A stretch of 64,000 nucleotides of DNA from Microbulbifer sp. HZ11 (lineage in GTDB: Bacteria; Pseudomonadota; Gammaproteobacteria; Pseudomonadales; Cellvibrionaceae): assembly GCF_000708675.1 (NCBI RefSeq), contig NZ_JELR01000002.1, positions 1,566,228-1,630,227 on the forward strand, read 5' to 3'. Of the stretch, positions 1 through 7,048 are shown in pieces. Below the pieces are notes generated by a model that worked only from the letters and a program-made list of their open reading frames with translations, made no database searches and was not told the origin of the DNA. The stretch's first letter is position 1. Each line of letters begins with the position of its first letter. The translations under genes and the position numbers were made by a program.

Positions 1-310
1 CATCGGTGGTACCGTCGATTTCACGGTACAGTGCCCTGGCCTGTTGCAGGCCCTCGGTATCACCAAATGCCTGCCCTTCCTGAATCAGTTGGTCGTAGAC
101 CTCAAAGTGACCCGCGGAAACGTAATCCACCAGTTGCTGACATAGGGTGCGCACACTGGCTTCAGCCTCTTTATCGCCGTCGGCAAACTCCTTGTGCTCT
201 GACAGCTGACAAAAGCTCACCAACAGCGCCTGACGGGATTGCAGCCAGCGGTCGATGATCTGGCTGACGCCGCCCCAACGCTCTTGCGCGTTCTTACAGT
301 TCTCCAACAT
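1..310 (-). CDS. rsd: Rsd/AlgQ anti-sigma-70 regulator (3' part missing)
   Basis: The gene runs off the left edge, so only the first 103 codons are present. The translation begins MLENCKNAQERWGG, then IIDRWLQSRQALLVSFCQL and LVDYVSAGHFEVYDQL, the helical signature of the Rsd/AlgQ family. Members bind region 4 of sigma-70 and favour alternative sigma factors; in Pseudomonas AlgQ also affects alginate. The ATG at 308-310 is preceded on the minus strand by a purine-rich GGAAACTTGGAG, a usable ribosome site. About 60 bases upstream is a palindrome AGAAGCTTCT (373-382) that could be regulatory. dsbB lies a few genes upstream, as algQ and a dsbB homologue do in Pseudomonas. It reads in frame to the window edge. 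Confidence 0.85.
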   Translation of the reverse strand, partial: MLENCKNAQERWGGVSQIIDRWLQSRQALLVSFCQLSEHKEFADGDKEAEASVRTLCQQLVDYVSAGHFEVYDQLIQEGQAFGDTEGLQQARALYREIDGTTD

Positions 311-444
311 CTCCAAGTTTCCTTTTGTGACTTTTACAACTGCTCTACTTCTACAAGTGCTTTTAGGAATGTAGAAGCTTCTGCCGCCGCGGGCAAGGTT
401 AGCGATGGAAAATAACCAGTATCGGGAAACAGGTCAGGTTTGCT

Positions 445-1203
445 TTACGCAGAGATCAATACCGGAAGTAGCAATGCGGTCAGTGCTCCGCAAAGTCCCA
501 TGGCCAGTGCGGAAAAGGCTCCGCACAGGGCGCTGATTTCCAGTGCGCGGACGGTGCCGATAGCGTGGGCATTCACTCCCAGAGCAAAGCCGGTGACCCG
601 TTCGTCGGTAATACCCAGCAGCTTCAGCAGCGCGGGACCGCACACTGCGCCCACAACACCGGTAAATGCCACCACGCCCGCTGCGAGACTCTGGATACCG
701 TTCATCTGCTCGGTCAGTGCCAGGGCCACCGGGGTGGTGACGGATTTGGTGGTCAGCGCGATCAGTACCGCAGCGCTGCCGTTTAGTAACATAGCAATCA
801 ATACCGCCACCAGCGGCGCCAGTATCGCGCCCACCGCGAGGCCCAGTATCAGCGGCCAGCCGACTCTCCGCACCATTGTCAGGTTCTGTTTCAGTGGAAT
901 GGCCAGTGCGACGACCGCGGGCCCCAGCAACAGATACAGCAGGCCGCTGCCGCGCTGGTAACCGGCGAAGTCCACGTTCATTAGCAGCAGCCCGGCAAAC
1001 ACCAGCAGGCTGCCGCCAACCACCGGGTGCAGTATCGGTGTACCGGCGCGACGGTAAATCTTCAGCGCCAGCCAGAAGCCGAGAATATTGAGCGGCAGGA
1101 TTACCAGCGGGTGTGCGAAGGAAAGTGGCTCCGCAAAGTTGATGGCAACCTGCTGCACCTGTGCCAGCCACTCGCGCAGCGGTGTGAATGCGTTACTCGC
1201 CAT
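445..1203 (-). CDS. lrgB: LrgB/CidB-family membrane protein
   Basis: A 252-residue very hydrophobic protein with about seven membrane segments and the LrgB-type stretches ALTEQMNG, AAGVVAFTGVVGAVCGP and GVNAHAIGTVRALE near the C-terminus. LrgB/CidB proteins act in the inner membrane with small LrgA/CidA partners, and are tied to murein hydrolase control or to export of pyruvate or glycolate-type metabolites depending on organism. The start is placed at ATG 1201-1203, with GGAGAGG nine bases upstream; an in-frame GTG at 1210-1212 sits too close to that site. The start overlaps the end of lrgA by 11 bases, suggesting translational coupling. The family call is firm, the physiological role is not. 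Confidence 0.85.
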   Translation of the reverse strand: MASNAFTPLREWLAQVQQVAINFAEPLSFAHPLVILPLNILGFWLALKIYRRAGTPILHPVVGGSLLVFAGLLLMNVDFAGYQRGSGLLYLLLGPAVVALAIPLKQNLTMVRRVGWPLILGLAVGAILAPLVAVLIAMLLNGSAAVLIALTTKSVTTPVALALTEQMNGIQSLAAGVVAFTGVVGAVCGPALLKLLGITDERVTGFALGVNAHAIGTVRALEISALCGAFSALAMGLCGALTALLLPVLISA

Positions 1204-1591
1204 CGTTGCCACCCTCTCCGTCTCGTCCGCTGCGCCGGATCAGATGATTCAGCAGCAGCGCGGTCAGCGCGATGCTGATCAGGGTACCCACGACCATGGC
1301 GACGATCAGGGCAATCCAGTCTCCGCCGGACAGGTCGCGCAGGAAGTAGATACCCACGGTCGCGGGAAGGAAAATCAGCACCAGCAGGCGCAGGATCTGC
1401 TCGCCCACCAGCCCCAGCCCGCGGGGTACGCGACCGTAGAGCATCATCGCGATCAGCAACAGGAGCATGCCCAGCACCGGGCCGGGCAATGGCAATGACA
1501 GTGCGGCAACGAGGACGCGGCCAGTCAGGTCAAAGGCAAGCAGCAGGCCGGCCCCCAACAGCCAGCGCGGGAGTGCGCGCAGGAAAGACAC
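1193..1591 (-). CDS. lrgA: LrgA/CidA-family holin-like protein
   Basis: A 132-residue protein with four predicted membrane helices. The features PLPGPVLGMLLLL, RVPRGLGLVGEQILRLLVLIFLPATVGI and a short charged C-terminus match the LrgA/CidA (UPF0299) family, the partner of LrgB. The start is a GTG at 1589-1591 only 12 bases downstream of the dsbB stop, so dsbB, lrgA and lrgB probably form one transcript. The usual length of the family is 110-150 residues, so it looks complete. In other bacteria the pair is placed in programmed lysis or in small-metabolite transport; the sequence cannot decide between these. Confidence 0.85.
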   Translation of the reverse strand: MSFLRALPRWLLGAGLLLAFDLTGRVLVAALSLPLPGPVLGMLLLLIAMMLYGRVPRGLGLVGEQILRLLVLIFLPATVGIYFLRDLSGGDWIALIVAMVVGTLISIALTALLLNHLIRRSGRDGEGGNDGE

Positions 1592-1603
1592 GGGAAGAAT
1601 CGG

Positions 1604-2104
1604 TCAGTGCTTGCGGAAGGCTTGCCACAGGCCGAACAGGATCAGGCCCACAAAGCCCACCGCGGCCCAGCCGGCGATAGACAGGCCGAGCATGGTCCAC
1701 TGCACTTCTGCGCAGTTGCCGTCACCGGTGAGCAGGGTTTTGATCACTTCCGCCATGGGGAATACATCCACCATATAGCTGATGCCGGGGCCGCAGGCGG
1801 GCACCTGGTCTTCCGGCAGGCTCTGCAGCCACAGCTGGCGCCCGGAGAAGTAGAGACCGCCGATGGCCCACAGGGAGACCAGCAGACCGTAGACGCGGCG
1901 ACCGATATTGGTGGTGCCGGTGGGGTTGTGCAGAAATGCGATCAGGGAGGTGAGGCCGACACCCAGAAACATGATCCGCTGGGTGATGCACAGCGGGCAG
2001 GGCTCGAGGCCCATCGCATATTCCATGTAAAAGGCGACACTGAGTACGGCGATGACCGCAAGGAACATGATCAGGAAGGTGGTGCGTGGGCTGGGCAGGG
2101 TCAT
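1604..2104 (-). CDS. dsbB: Disulfide bond formation protein DsbB
   Basis: A 166-residue inner-membrane protein with four helices. It reoxidises periplasmic DsbA and passes electrons to quinone. The first periplasmic loop holds the CPLC redox motif (in GLEPCPLCITQRIMF, residues about 36-39). The second loop holds the other pair: Cys in PACGPGISYM and Cys in GDGNCAEVQW, a little over 25 residues apart. These are the two cysteine pairs needed for DsbB activity. Length agrees with E. coli DsbB (176). The start ATG at 2102-2104 has only a weak GGAAAA upstream. It leads the dsbB-lrgA-lrgB group. Placement of an oxidase gene in front of lrgAB is unusual but may be only proximity. Confidence 0.92.
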   Translation of the reverse strand: MTLPSPRTTFLIMFLAVIAVLSVAFYMEYAMGLEPCPLCITQRIMFLGVGLTSLIAFLHNPTGTTNIGRRVYGLLVSLWAIGGLYFSGRQLWLQSLPEDQVPACGPGISYMVDVFPMAEVIKTLLTGDGNCAEVQWTMLGLSIAGWAAVGFVGLILFGLWQAFRKH

Positions 2105-2151
2105 GTGATTATTTTCCGGATGCGTTGAGCAATTCTTTAGCAGGCGATTTT

Positions 2152-2739
2152 CTAATAAATAGTTTGTCGGAACTGTTCGGCCTGTTGGCTGAGGTCGGCA
2201 AACAGTTGCCGGAATTCCTGTTCCAGTGCGGCCTGGTCTCGCTGCAGTAGTGGCAGCATGTCGGCGAGTGGCTGCGGGCGTCGCAGGCGCAGGCCGACCC
2301 GTTCGAGGGTGCGCTGGATGACGTCTACCTCGCGGTAGCCAGGCAGGAGTTTAAATTGCTCGGCTCTTTGAATAAACGTTTGTGCGTTTTTGGGGATCCA
2401 CTGGTTGCGCTGGTGGAAGTTGGACCAGCAGTTCTGGGTAAAGGTTTCCAGCGGTTGCGGGTGCCAGTGGTGCCAGTCGTTGGCGAGCAGGTGGTCGAAC
2501 CAGATATCGAGGGCGATGCCGCCGAGGCGGCGCCACTGGGGGCCGAGGCGTTTGAGGGCGCTCAGGTAGGCGGGGTGCTGGTCGCTCAGCAGGTCGATGC
2601 GGCGGTGCAGGCGGATGCCGTCTTCGATGGCTTTGGGGCGCTCCCCTTTCATGGGGCCTTTGACGAAGTCACCCAATAGGCCACCGAGCTGCCAGTCCGG
2701 GTCCGGGCCTGATAGTAGCAGGTGGGCCAGGTAGTTCAT
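2152..2739 (-). CDS. acpH: Acyl carrier protein phosphodiesterase AcpH
   Basis: A 195-residue cytosolic protein. AcpH removes 4'-phosphopantetheine from holo-ACP. The N-terminal MNYLAHLLLSG, the GGLLGDFVKG stretch, the basic IRLHRRIDLLSDQHP segment and the RLGGIALDIWFDHLLANDWHH motif, rich in Asp and His for metal binding, are hallmarks of the family and lie in the expected order. Length matches E. coli AcpH (193). The ATG at 2737-2739 follows a GGGGACC ribosome site. The gene lies 48 bases upstream of dsbB on the same strand. Downstream of gshA it is separated by a structured repeat at 2791-2884. Confidence 0.88.
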   Translation of the reverse strand: MNYLAHLLLSGPDPDWQLGGLLGDFVKGPMKGERPKAIEDGIRLHRRIDLLSDQHPAYLSALKRLGPQWRRLGGIALDIWFDHLLANDWHHWHPQPLETFTQNCWSNFHQRNQWIPKNAQTFIQRAEQFKLLPGYREVDVIQRTLERVGLRLRRPQPLADMLPLLQRDQAALEQEFRQLFADLSQQAEQFRQTIY

Positions 2740-2790
2740 TTCAGGTCCCCTGGCTTGCGTTCTTAATTGGATTGAGTGGCGGCGCTGCTA

Positions 2791-2884
2791 CCGGGTACGG
2801 CCTTGCGAGACACGCCGTGAACCCATCCATGGGGGCTCTTCCGCGAGGTCCCTCTCGCAGAAGGTCTCGCAAGGCCGTACCCGG
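2791..2884 (+). repeat. Structured intergenic repeat, copy A
   Basis: Perfect 21-bp inverted arms (2791-2811 and 2864-2884) enclose a 52-base interior with the conserved core GTGAACCCATCC (2816-2827) followed by ATGGGGGCTC. A second small hairpin, GCGAG/CTCGC, lies at about 2843-2858. Partial further pairing extends outside the arms. The arms differ from those of copies C and D but share ACCGGGT-type sequence with B. It sits between gshA and acpH, both transcribed on the minus strand, so it is read as antisense to the core in that transcript. It lacks a terminal U-run, so it is not a standard terminator. Confidence 0.85.
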
Positions 2885-2906
2885 CATCAGCACCTGCGCT
2901 TCGACC

Positions 2907-4514
2907 TCAGAGCCCCTTCTGGCAGAACACATATTGCGCGTAATACTTGCCGAGAAAGTCTTCGAAGCTGCCGGTATCGGCGTCTTCTACCTGTTTTTGC
3001 TTGTCGAGTGACTCTTTTGCGAGGCGCTCGAAATCCGCCTGCTCTTCCTCGTTCAGCGGGCGGTCCAGGAAATACTGGCGGTGCTGTTCCGCTTTGGCCT
3101 TGGCCCACTGGAAGAAGGTTTGGTTGTGCTCGTGCATCTCCGCGAGCATTTGTGCAGCCGGGGTGGGTGCTTTGCCGTCGACCTTGTCACGCTGTGCGGA
3201 GACGGCGCGCTGGTAGTCGTGGCTGTCCCACGCCTGGTCAAGCAGTTCGGCCATGGGGGTGATCTGATCGAGGAGTTCACCGGCCCAGTCGGTAAGTTTG
3301 CGCTCGCTGCCGTTGTGGATAAGTTGCAGATCGGGCTCGCGGCCGCGGTCGACGATGCGGGTCTGGTTTTCCTGTACCGCGCGGTAGTCGGCTTCATCGG
3401 TTACCGGGCTTTCGCTCAGCAGGCAGTGCAGCAGGAAGGCGTCGAGGAAGCGCATTTGCGGGGCTTCGATACCGAGCGGGACGAAGGGGTTCAGGTCGAG
3501 GCAGCGCACTTCGATATATTCGACACCGCGGGCGTCGAGGGCGGAGAGTGCGGTTTCGCCCATGCCGGCCGGGTTTTTCGGGCGGATCGGGGAGTAGAAC
3601 TCGTTTTCGATCTGCAGCAGGCCAGTGGAGAGCTGCTGGTATTCGCCATTCGCGTCTTTCACACCCTGCTGGTGGTACTCCGGGTAAGGCTTGCTGATGG
3701 CTGCGCAGAGGGTAGACAGGTAAGTCTGCAGATCGTTGTAACACACGATCAGGGACTTCTGTGCGTCGCTGGTATAGCCGAGGCCGCCCATGCGCAGGGA
3801 GGTGGCCTGGGGGGCATACAGGGTGCGGCCATCGCCATCGAAGGACTGCAGCTGGTGTTCGCGATTCTGCACGAAGGTGCCGCACACGGCGGGGGCGGCA
3901 CCAAACAGGTAGATCAGCAGCCAGTAGTGGCGGCGGAAGTTGCGGATCAGGTCGAAATAGCGGCGGGTTTTGAAGTCTTTCAGGGACTCTTCCTGGCCGC
4001 CTGTATCGCTACCGCGCTCTTTTTCCTGCAGCCAGCTCCAGAAGGCGTCCGGCAGGGAAAAGTTGTAGTGGATACCTGCGATGGTCTGCATGGCGCGGCC
4101 GTAGCGCAGGCCCAGTCCGAGCCGGTAGATGGTCTTCATGGTGCCGCTGTTGGAGCTACCATAGCGGGCCACGGGAATGTCTTCATCGCGGCCGAGTTTG
4201 CCGGGCATGCTGTTTACCCACAGGCGCTCGTCGCCGATCTGACTGTAGGTGTAGCGGTGGATCTGGTCCAGTGTTTCCAGCGCCTGCTCCGGTGTTGCCA
4301 CCGGCGGCGTAATGAATTCCAGCAGGGCTTCGGAGAAGTCGGTGGTGATGTACTCGTGGGTGAGCGCGGAGCCGAGGCCGATCGGGTGATCGGTCTGCGC
4401 CAGCTCACCTTCCGCGGAGACCCGCAGGCCCTCTTTCTCAATGCCGCGGCGGATGCCCTTTAACAGCGCTAAACCTTGCGGCTGGGCCAGATCGGCCAGA
4501 TCGAGTTTGGACAA
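2907..4514 (-). CDS. gshA: Glutamate--cysteine ligase GshA
   Basis: A 535-residue enzyme making gamma-glutamylcysteine, the first step of glutathione synthesis, in the cytosol. The N-terminal LLKGIRRGIEKEGLRV, ITTDFSEALLEFITPP, SMPGKLGRDEDIPVARYGSSNSGTMKTIYR-type region and YIEVRCLDLNPFVPLGI are diagnostic for the gammaproteobacterial type-1 GshA. Length is close to E. coli (518). The start is a TTG at 4512-4514 preceded by a strong AGGAGA at the right distance; no ATG fits as well. It stands alone, with the structured repeat copy A downstream. A long open frame on the opposite strand across this gene is a codon-bias shadow. Confidence 0.95.
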   Translation of the reverse strand: MSKLDLADLAQPQGLALLKGIRRGIEKEGLRVSAEGELAQTDHPIGLGSALTHEYITTDFSEALLEFITPPVATPEQALETLDQIHRYTYSQIGDERLWVNSMPGKLGRDEDIPVARYGSSNSGTMKTIYRLGLGLRYGRAMQTIAGIHYNFSLPDAFWSWLQEKERGSDTGGQEESLKDFKTRRYFDLIRNFRRHYWLLIYLFGAAPAVCGTFVQNREHQLQSFDGDGRTLYAPQATSLRMGGLGYTSDAQKSLIVCYNDLQTYLSTLCAAISKPYPEYHQQGVKDANGEYQQLSTGLLQIENEFYSPIRPKNPAGMGETALSALDARGVEYIEVRCLDLNPFVPLGIEAPQMRFLDAFLLHCLLSESPVTDEADYRAVQENQTRIVDRGREPDLQLIHNGSERKLTDWAGELLDQITPMAELLDQAWDSHDYQRAVSAQRDKVDGKAPTPAAQMLAEMHEHNQTFFQWAKAKAEQHRQYFLDRPLNEEEQADFERLAKESLDKQKQVEDADTGSFEDFLGKYYAQYVFCQKGL

Positions 4515-4696
4515 GGGAATCTCCTGTGGCAGCCGGTTGGCTGATGGGCCGGGTGCGCCACCGGGACGCGGTACTTCTTACTCACAAAAAACGTCAATCA
4601 CCAAAATGGCGATCCGGCCTAAATGGGGGCGCCTGCTGCTATCTCAAGTAAGTGGGCTCAGTAAACAAGCTCAAGAGTAGGCTCAAGGCAGGTCTG

Positions 4697-5071
4697 TCAG
4701 GGGCTCGGGAGCGGTTGGTCGGGCTGGCTCTCTGCTGCCTCGGTTTGCGGCAGCTTTTCGGGCTCGGCGACGTCATTCGCTTCCGCGACAATTTCGGGCT
4801 CATCCACTGCTTCTTCTGGCACCGCTGACTCAAGCGGTGTCTCGCTCAGGGCTTCTTCCGGGACGATGGGCTGGCGCTTGGTGTCCAGCTCGCACTCCAG
4901 CAGCTCAATGCGCAGGGCGACGTTGCGAGTATTGGCCTCGAACATCTGATTGATGGCGACGTCCTTGTGTTCGGTGCGGAACAGCTTGGTGTTCTCGCGG
5001 CCGTCGATCCATTCGTTGCTTTTGCTTAAAAACTGCTGGTGCTGATTGGTCAGCACATAGACGTGGCTCAT
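4697..5071 (-). CDS. Small uncharacterised protein with acidic, Pro/Glu-rich tail
   Basis: A 124-residue protein. The first 65 residues (MSHVYVLTNQHQQFLSK, then DGREN, LFRTEHKDVAINQMFEANTRNV and IELLECELD) look folded and conserved in style. They read like a short beta-rich domain shared by marine gammaproteobacteria and pseudomonads, but I cannot name it. The last 60 residues are low complexity and acidic (PEEALSE, EEAVDEPEIVAE, PQTEAAESQPDQP), probably disordered. No signal peptide or membrane segment. The ATG at 5069-5071 was chosen; an in-frame TTG at 5083 would add four residues. Neither has a strong ribosome site. Same strand as gshA, 180 bases upstream of it. Confidence 0.6.
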   Translation of the reverse strand: MSHVYVLTNQHQQFLSKSNEWIDGRENTKLFRTEHKDVAINQMFEANTRNVALRIELLECELDTKRQPIVPEEALSETPLESAVPEEAVDEPEIVAEANDVAEPEKLPQTEAAESQPDQPLPSP

Positions 5072-5171
5072 GCGGGGGGACAACTTTGCTCAGACATGGA
5101 ACGCAGTTTAGCGGCGGTGGGAGGGAGGCTCAAGGCTGGCGGGATATGTGGTTCTGTTAAGGACTAGAGGC

Positions 5172-5284
5172 GGCGGTGCTACCGGGTGCAACCTTGCCAG
5201 ACACACCGTGAACCCATCCCTGGGGGCTCTGCAAAAACATCCTGTTTTTGAAGGTCTGACAAGGTTGCACCCGGTAGCACCGCC
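5172..5284 (+). repeat. Structured intergenic repeat, copy B
   Basis: Inverted arms of 31 bp (5172-5202 and 5254-5284) with one mismatch enclose a 51-base interior. The interior has the shared core GTGAACCCATCC followed by CTGGGGGCTC, then a second hairpin, CAAAAACA/TGTTTTTG, around a short TCC-type loop at about 5231-5249. The inner hairpin sequence has nothing in common with that of copy A, yet occupies the same place. It lies between the malic enzyme gene and the small gene at 4697, both minus strand, in the same orientation relative to them as copy A is to its neighbours. Confidence 0.85.
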
Positions 5285-5329
5285 TTCGCCCGAAGCGACA
5301 GCCTTGATCTGGTCGGTGGGGGAACGTAG

Positions 5330-6583
5330 TTACACCGGCTTCAACGGATAGTGCGCCGGATACGGCAAGCGCGCCGCGCCGCTGTCCACCGCCGCGCGGG
5401 CCACTGCCGCCGCCACTTCCGGCAGCAGGCGCGGATCTGTGGGCTTGGGCAGGATGTACTCGGCCCCAAAGCTCATTTCCACACCGCCGTAACCCGCGCG
5501 CACCGCCTCCGGCACCTCCTCGCGGGCTAGCTTGCGGATCGCCTCGATGGCGGCGAGCTTCATGTCTTCGTTGATGCGCGTGGCGCGTACATCCAGGGCA
5601 CCGCGGAAAATAAACGGAAAGCACAGCACGTTGTTCACCTGGTTCGGGTAGTCCGAACGGCCGGTGGCCATGATCAGGTCTTTGCGGGTCTGGTGCGCCA
5701 GCTCCGGGGAGATTTCCGGGTTGGGGTTGGAGCAGGCGAATACCACCGGCTTGTCCGCCATATGTGCCAGTTGCTCCGCTGATAACAGGTCCGGGCCAGA
5801 CACGCCGAGGAATACATCGGCGCCCTCGATGGCATCATCCAGAGTGCGCATCTCGGTATCCCGCGCCCACTCACCCTTGTAAGCGTTGATATCACTGCGC
5901 CCGGAGTGAATGACCCCGCGGCTGTCCAGCATGGTGATCTGGTCTTTCTTGGCGCCGGCGGCCAGCAGCAGTTTGCAGCAGGCAGTTGCGGCGGCACCGG
6001 CACCCAGGCACACGATACGCACGTCTTCGATCTGCTTACCCTGGATTTCCAGCGCATTCAGCATTCCCGCCACGGTCACGATCGCCGTGCCGTGCTGGTC
6101 GTCGTGGAACACCGGTACCGAGCAGCGCTGGATCAGCGCCTCTTCGATGTGGAAACACTCCGGGGCCTTGATGTCTTCGAGATTGATACCGCCGAAGGTA
6201 TTGGCAATCGCCGCGACGGTCTCAATAAACCGCTCGGGGCTGGGGCATTCCACCTCGATATCCACGGAGTTGATATCCGCAAAGCGCTTGAACAGCAGGG
6301 ACTTGCCTTCCATCACCGGCTTGGAGGCCAGTGGGCCCAGGTTGCCGAGGCCGAGGATGGCACTGCCGTTGGAGATGACCGCGACCAGATTGCCCTTGCC
6401 GGTATACAGGTAGGCGGCCTCCGGGTCCTTGGCGATTTCGCGCACCGGTTCGGCCACGCCCGGGCTATAGGCCAGGGACAGATCCTCCTGGGTGTGGGCA
6501 GGGGTCGTGAGTTCCACCGAAAGTTTGCCCGGTGTCGGCAAGGCGTGGTAATCGAGCGCGGCCTGGCGCAGTGAGTCGGTCAT
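5330..6583 (-). CDS. Short malic enzyme (MaeB-type catalytic core)
   Basis: A 417-residue oxidative decarboxylase converting malate to pyruvate with reduction of NAD(P). The N-terminus has YHALPTPGKLSV and LAYSPGVAEPVREIA. The catalytic part has FADINSVDIEVECPSPERFI, LEDIKAPECFHIEE and VFHDDQHGTA for divalent metal and malate. The Rossmann domain has VCLGAGAAATACCKLL, then FACSNPNPEISPE and YPNQVNNVLCFPFIFRGALD. It ends where the catalytic core ends, lacking the phosphotransacetylase-like domain of E. coli MaeB (759 residues). The same short form occurs next to rpmE-priA in Pseudomonas. A second, unrelated-length malic enzyme lies at 43678. Start ATG 6581-6583 has a weak ribosome site. Confidence 0.9.
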   Translation of the reverse strand: MTDSLRQAALDYHALPTPGKLSVELTTPAHTQEDLSLAYSPGVAEPVREIAKDPEAAYLYTGKGNLVAVISNGSAILGLGNLGPLASKPVMEGKSLLFKRFADINSVDIEVECPSPERFIETVAAIANTFGGINLEDIKAPECFHIEEALIQRCSVPVFHDDQHGTAIVTVAGMLNALEIQGKQIEDVRIVCLGAGAAATACCKLLLAAGAKKDQITMLDSRGVIHSGRSDINAYKGEWARDTEMRTLDDAIEGADVFLGVSGPDLLSAEQLAHMADKPVVFACSNPNPEISPELAHQTRKDLIMATGRSDYPNQVNNVLCFPFIFRGALDVRATRINEDMKLAAIEAIRKLAREEVPEAVRAGYGGVEMSFGAEYILPKPTDPRLLPEVAAAVARAAVDSGAARLPYPAHYPLKPV

Positions 6584-7048
6584 CAGGATGTCATCTCTTG
6601 GTTTGGAAAGCGGCCAACATTCTGCGGTTGGCGGCAGGTTACAGCGGACGTATTGATTTTATTGTGGGTCTGCAGGCTCGCCTCTCAAGCGAGAGCGACG
6701 CCGTGGCAGGAAGGATAACCGAGACCGCGGAAAATCCACAAGCTCAAAAAAACAGCGGTACGAAATACCTGTACTAAATATGCTGTAAAATCTTCTTAAT
6801 GGTGCATTTATTTATGTAGTTTAATTACATAATTAGGATGGACTTGCGGTTCTCCGGGTTGCCGTTTGCCGGTCTGTTCTTTTGCGCGCATTGCCAATAG
6901 GCCTTTTGTTGTGGCCAGAATCCAGTGCCCTGCCCCTAGATGCAGTGCTGATTTTCCCCTTCTCTGCGCGACGCCGGCCTTCATTCTTCTGTCATCCGCT
7001 GACGTTAGGGTCATGGACGCTCAATTCCTTCACCATGGCTAATCAAAA
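6584..7048. other. Divergent intergenic region, malic enzyme / cytochrome
   Basis: 465 bases without a convincing gene. The half nearest the malic enzyme is GC-rich like the coding sequence, with a small CTCTC/GAGAG inverted repeat near 6682-6695. From about 6765 to 6840 the sequence turns AT-rich and holds the palindrome described at 6812-6832, the likely promoter area. An open frame at 6808-7014 on the minus strand has no domain features, is basic and low quality, and is not annotated. Confidence 0.6.
6812..6832. promoter_or_regulatory. Operator-like palindrome TTATGTA-N7-TACATAA
   Basis: A perfect 7-bp inverted repeat, TTATGTA and TACATAA, separated by seven AT-rich bases, in the most AT-rich stretch of the divergent region. 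It is about 215 bases upstream of the cytochrome gene start and 230 from the malic enzyme start. Size and symmetry fit a dimeric repressor or activator site; the cognate regulator is unknown. Confidence 0.4.

Noticed and set aside
434-1171. 245-codon minus-strand frame inside lrgB
   Set aside because: Out-of-frame shadow rich in Arg/Gly/Cys; the hydrophobic LrgB frame is clearly the real one.
2791-2884. Repeat copy A as an ordinary rho-independent terminator of gshA
   Set aside because: No U-run follows either arm, the 52-base interior is conserved between copies, and it carries a second hairpin; a terminator needs none of this.
3081-4463. 460-codon open frame on the plus strand across gshA
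   Set aside because: It is the exact antisense of a well-conserved gshA; GC-rich third positions keep the complementary frame open. No domain features.
6808-7014. 68-codon minus-strand frame in the malic enzyme/cytochrome spacer
   Set aside because: Basic, no motif or membrane span, and covers the AT-rich promoter area with the palindrome.
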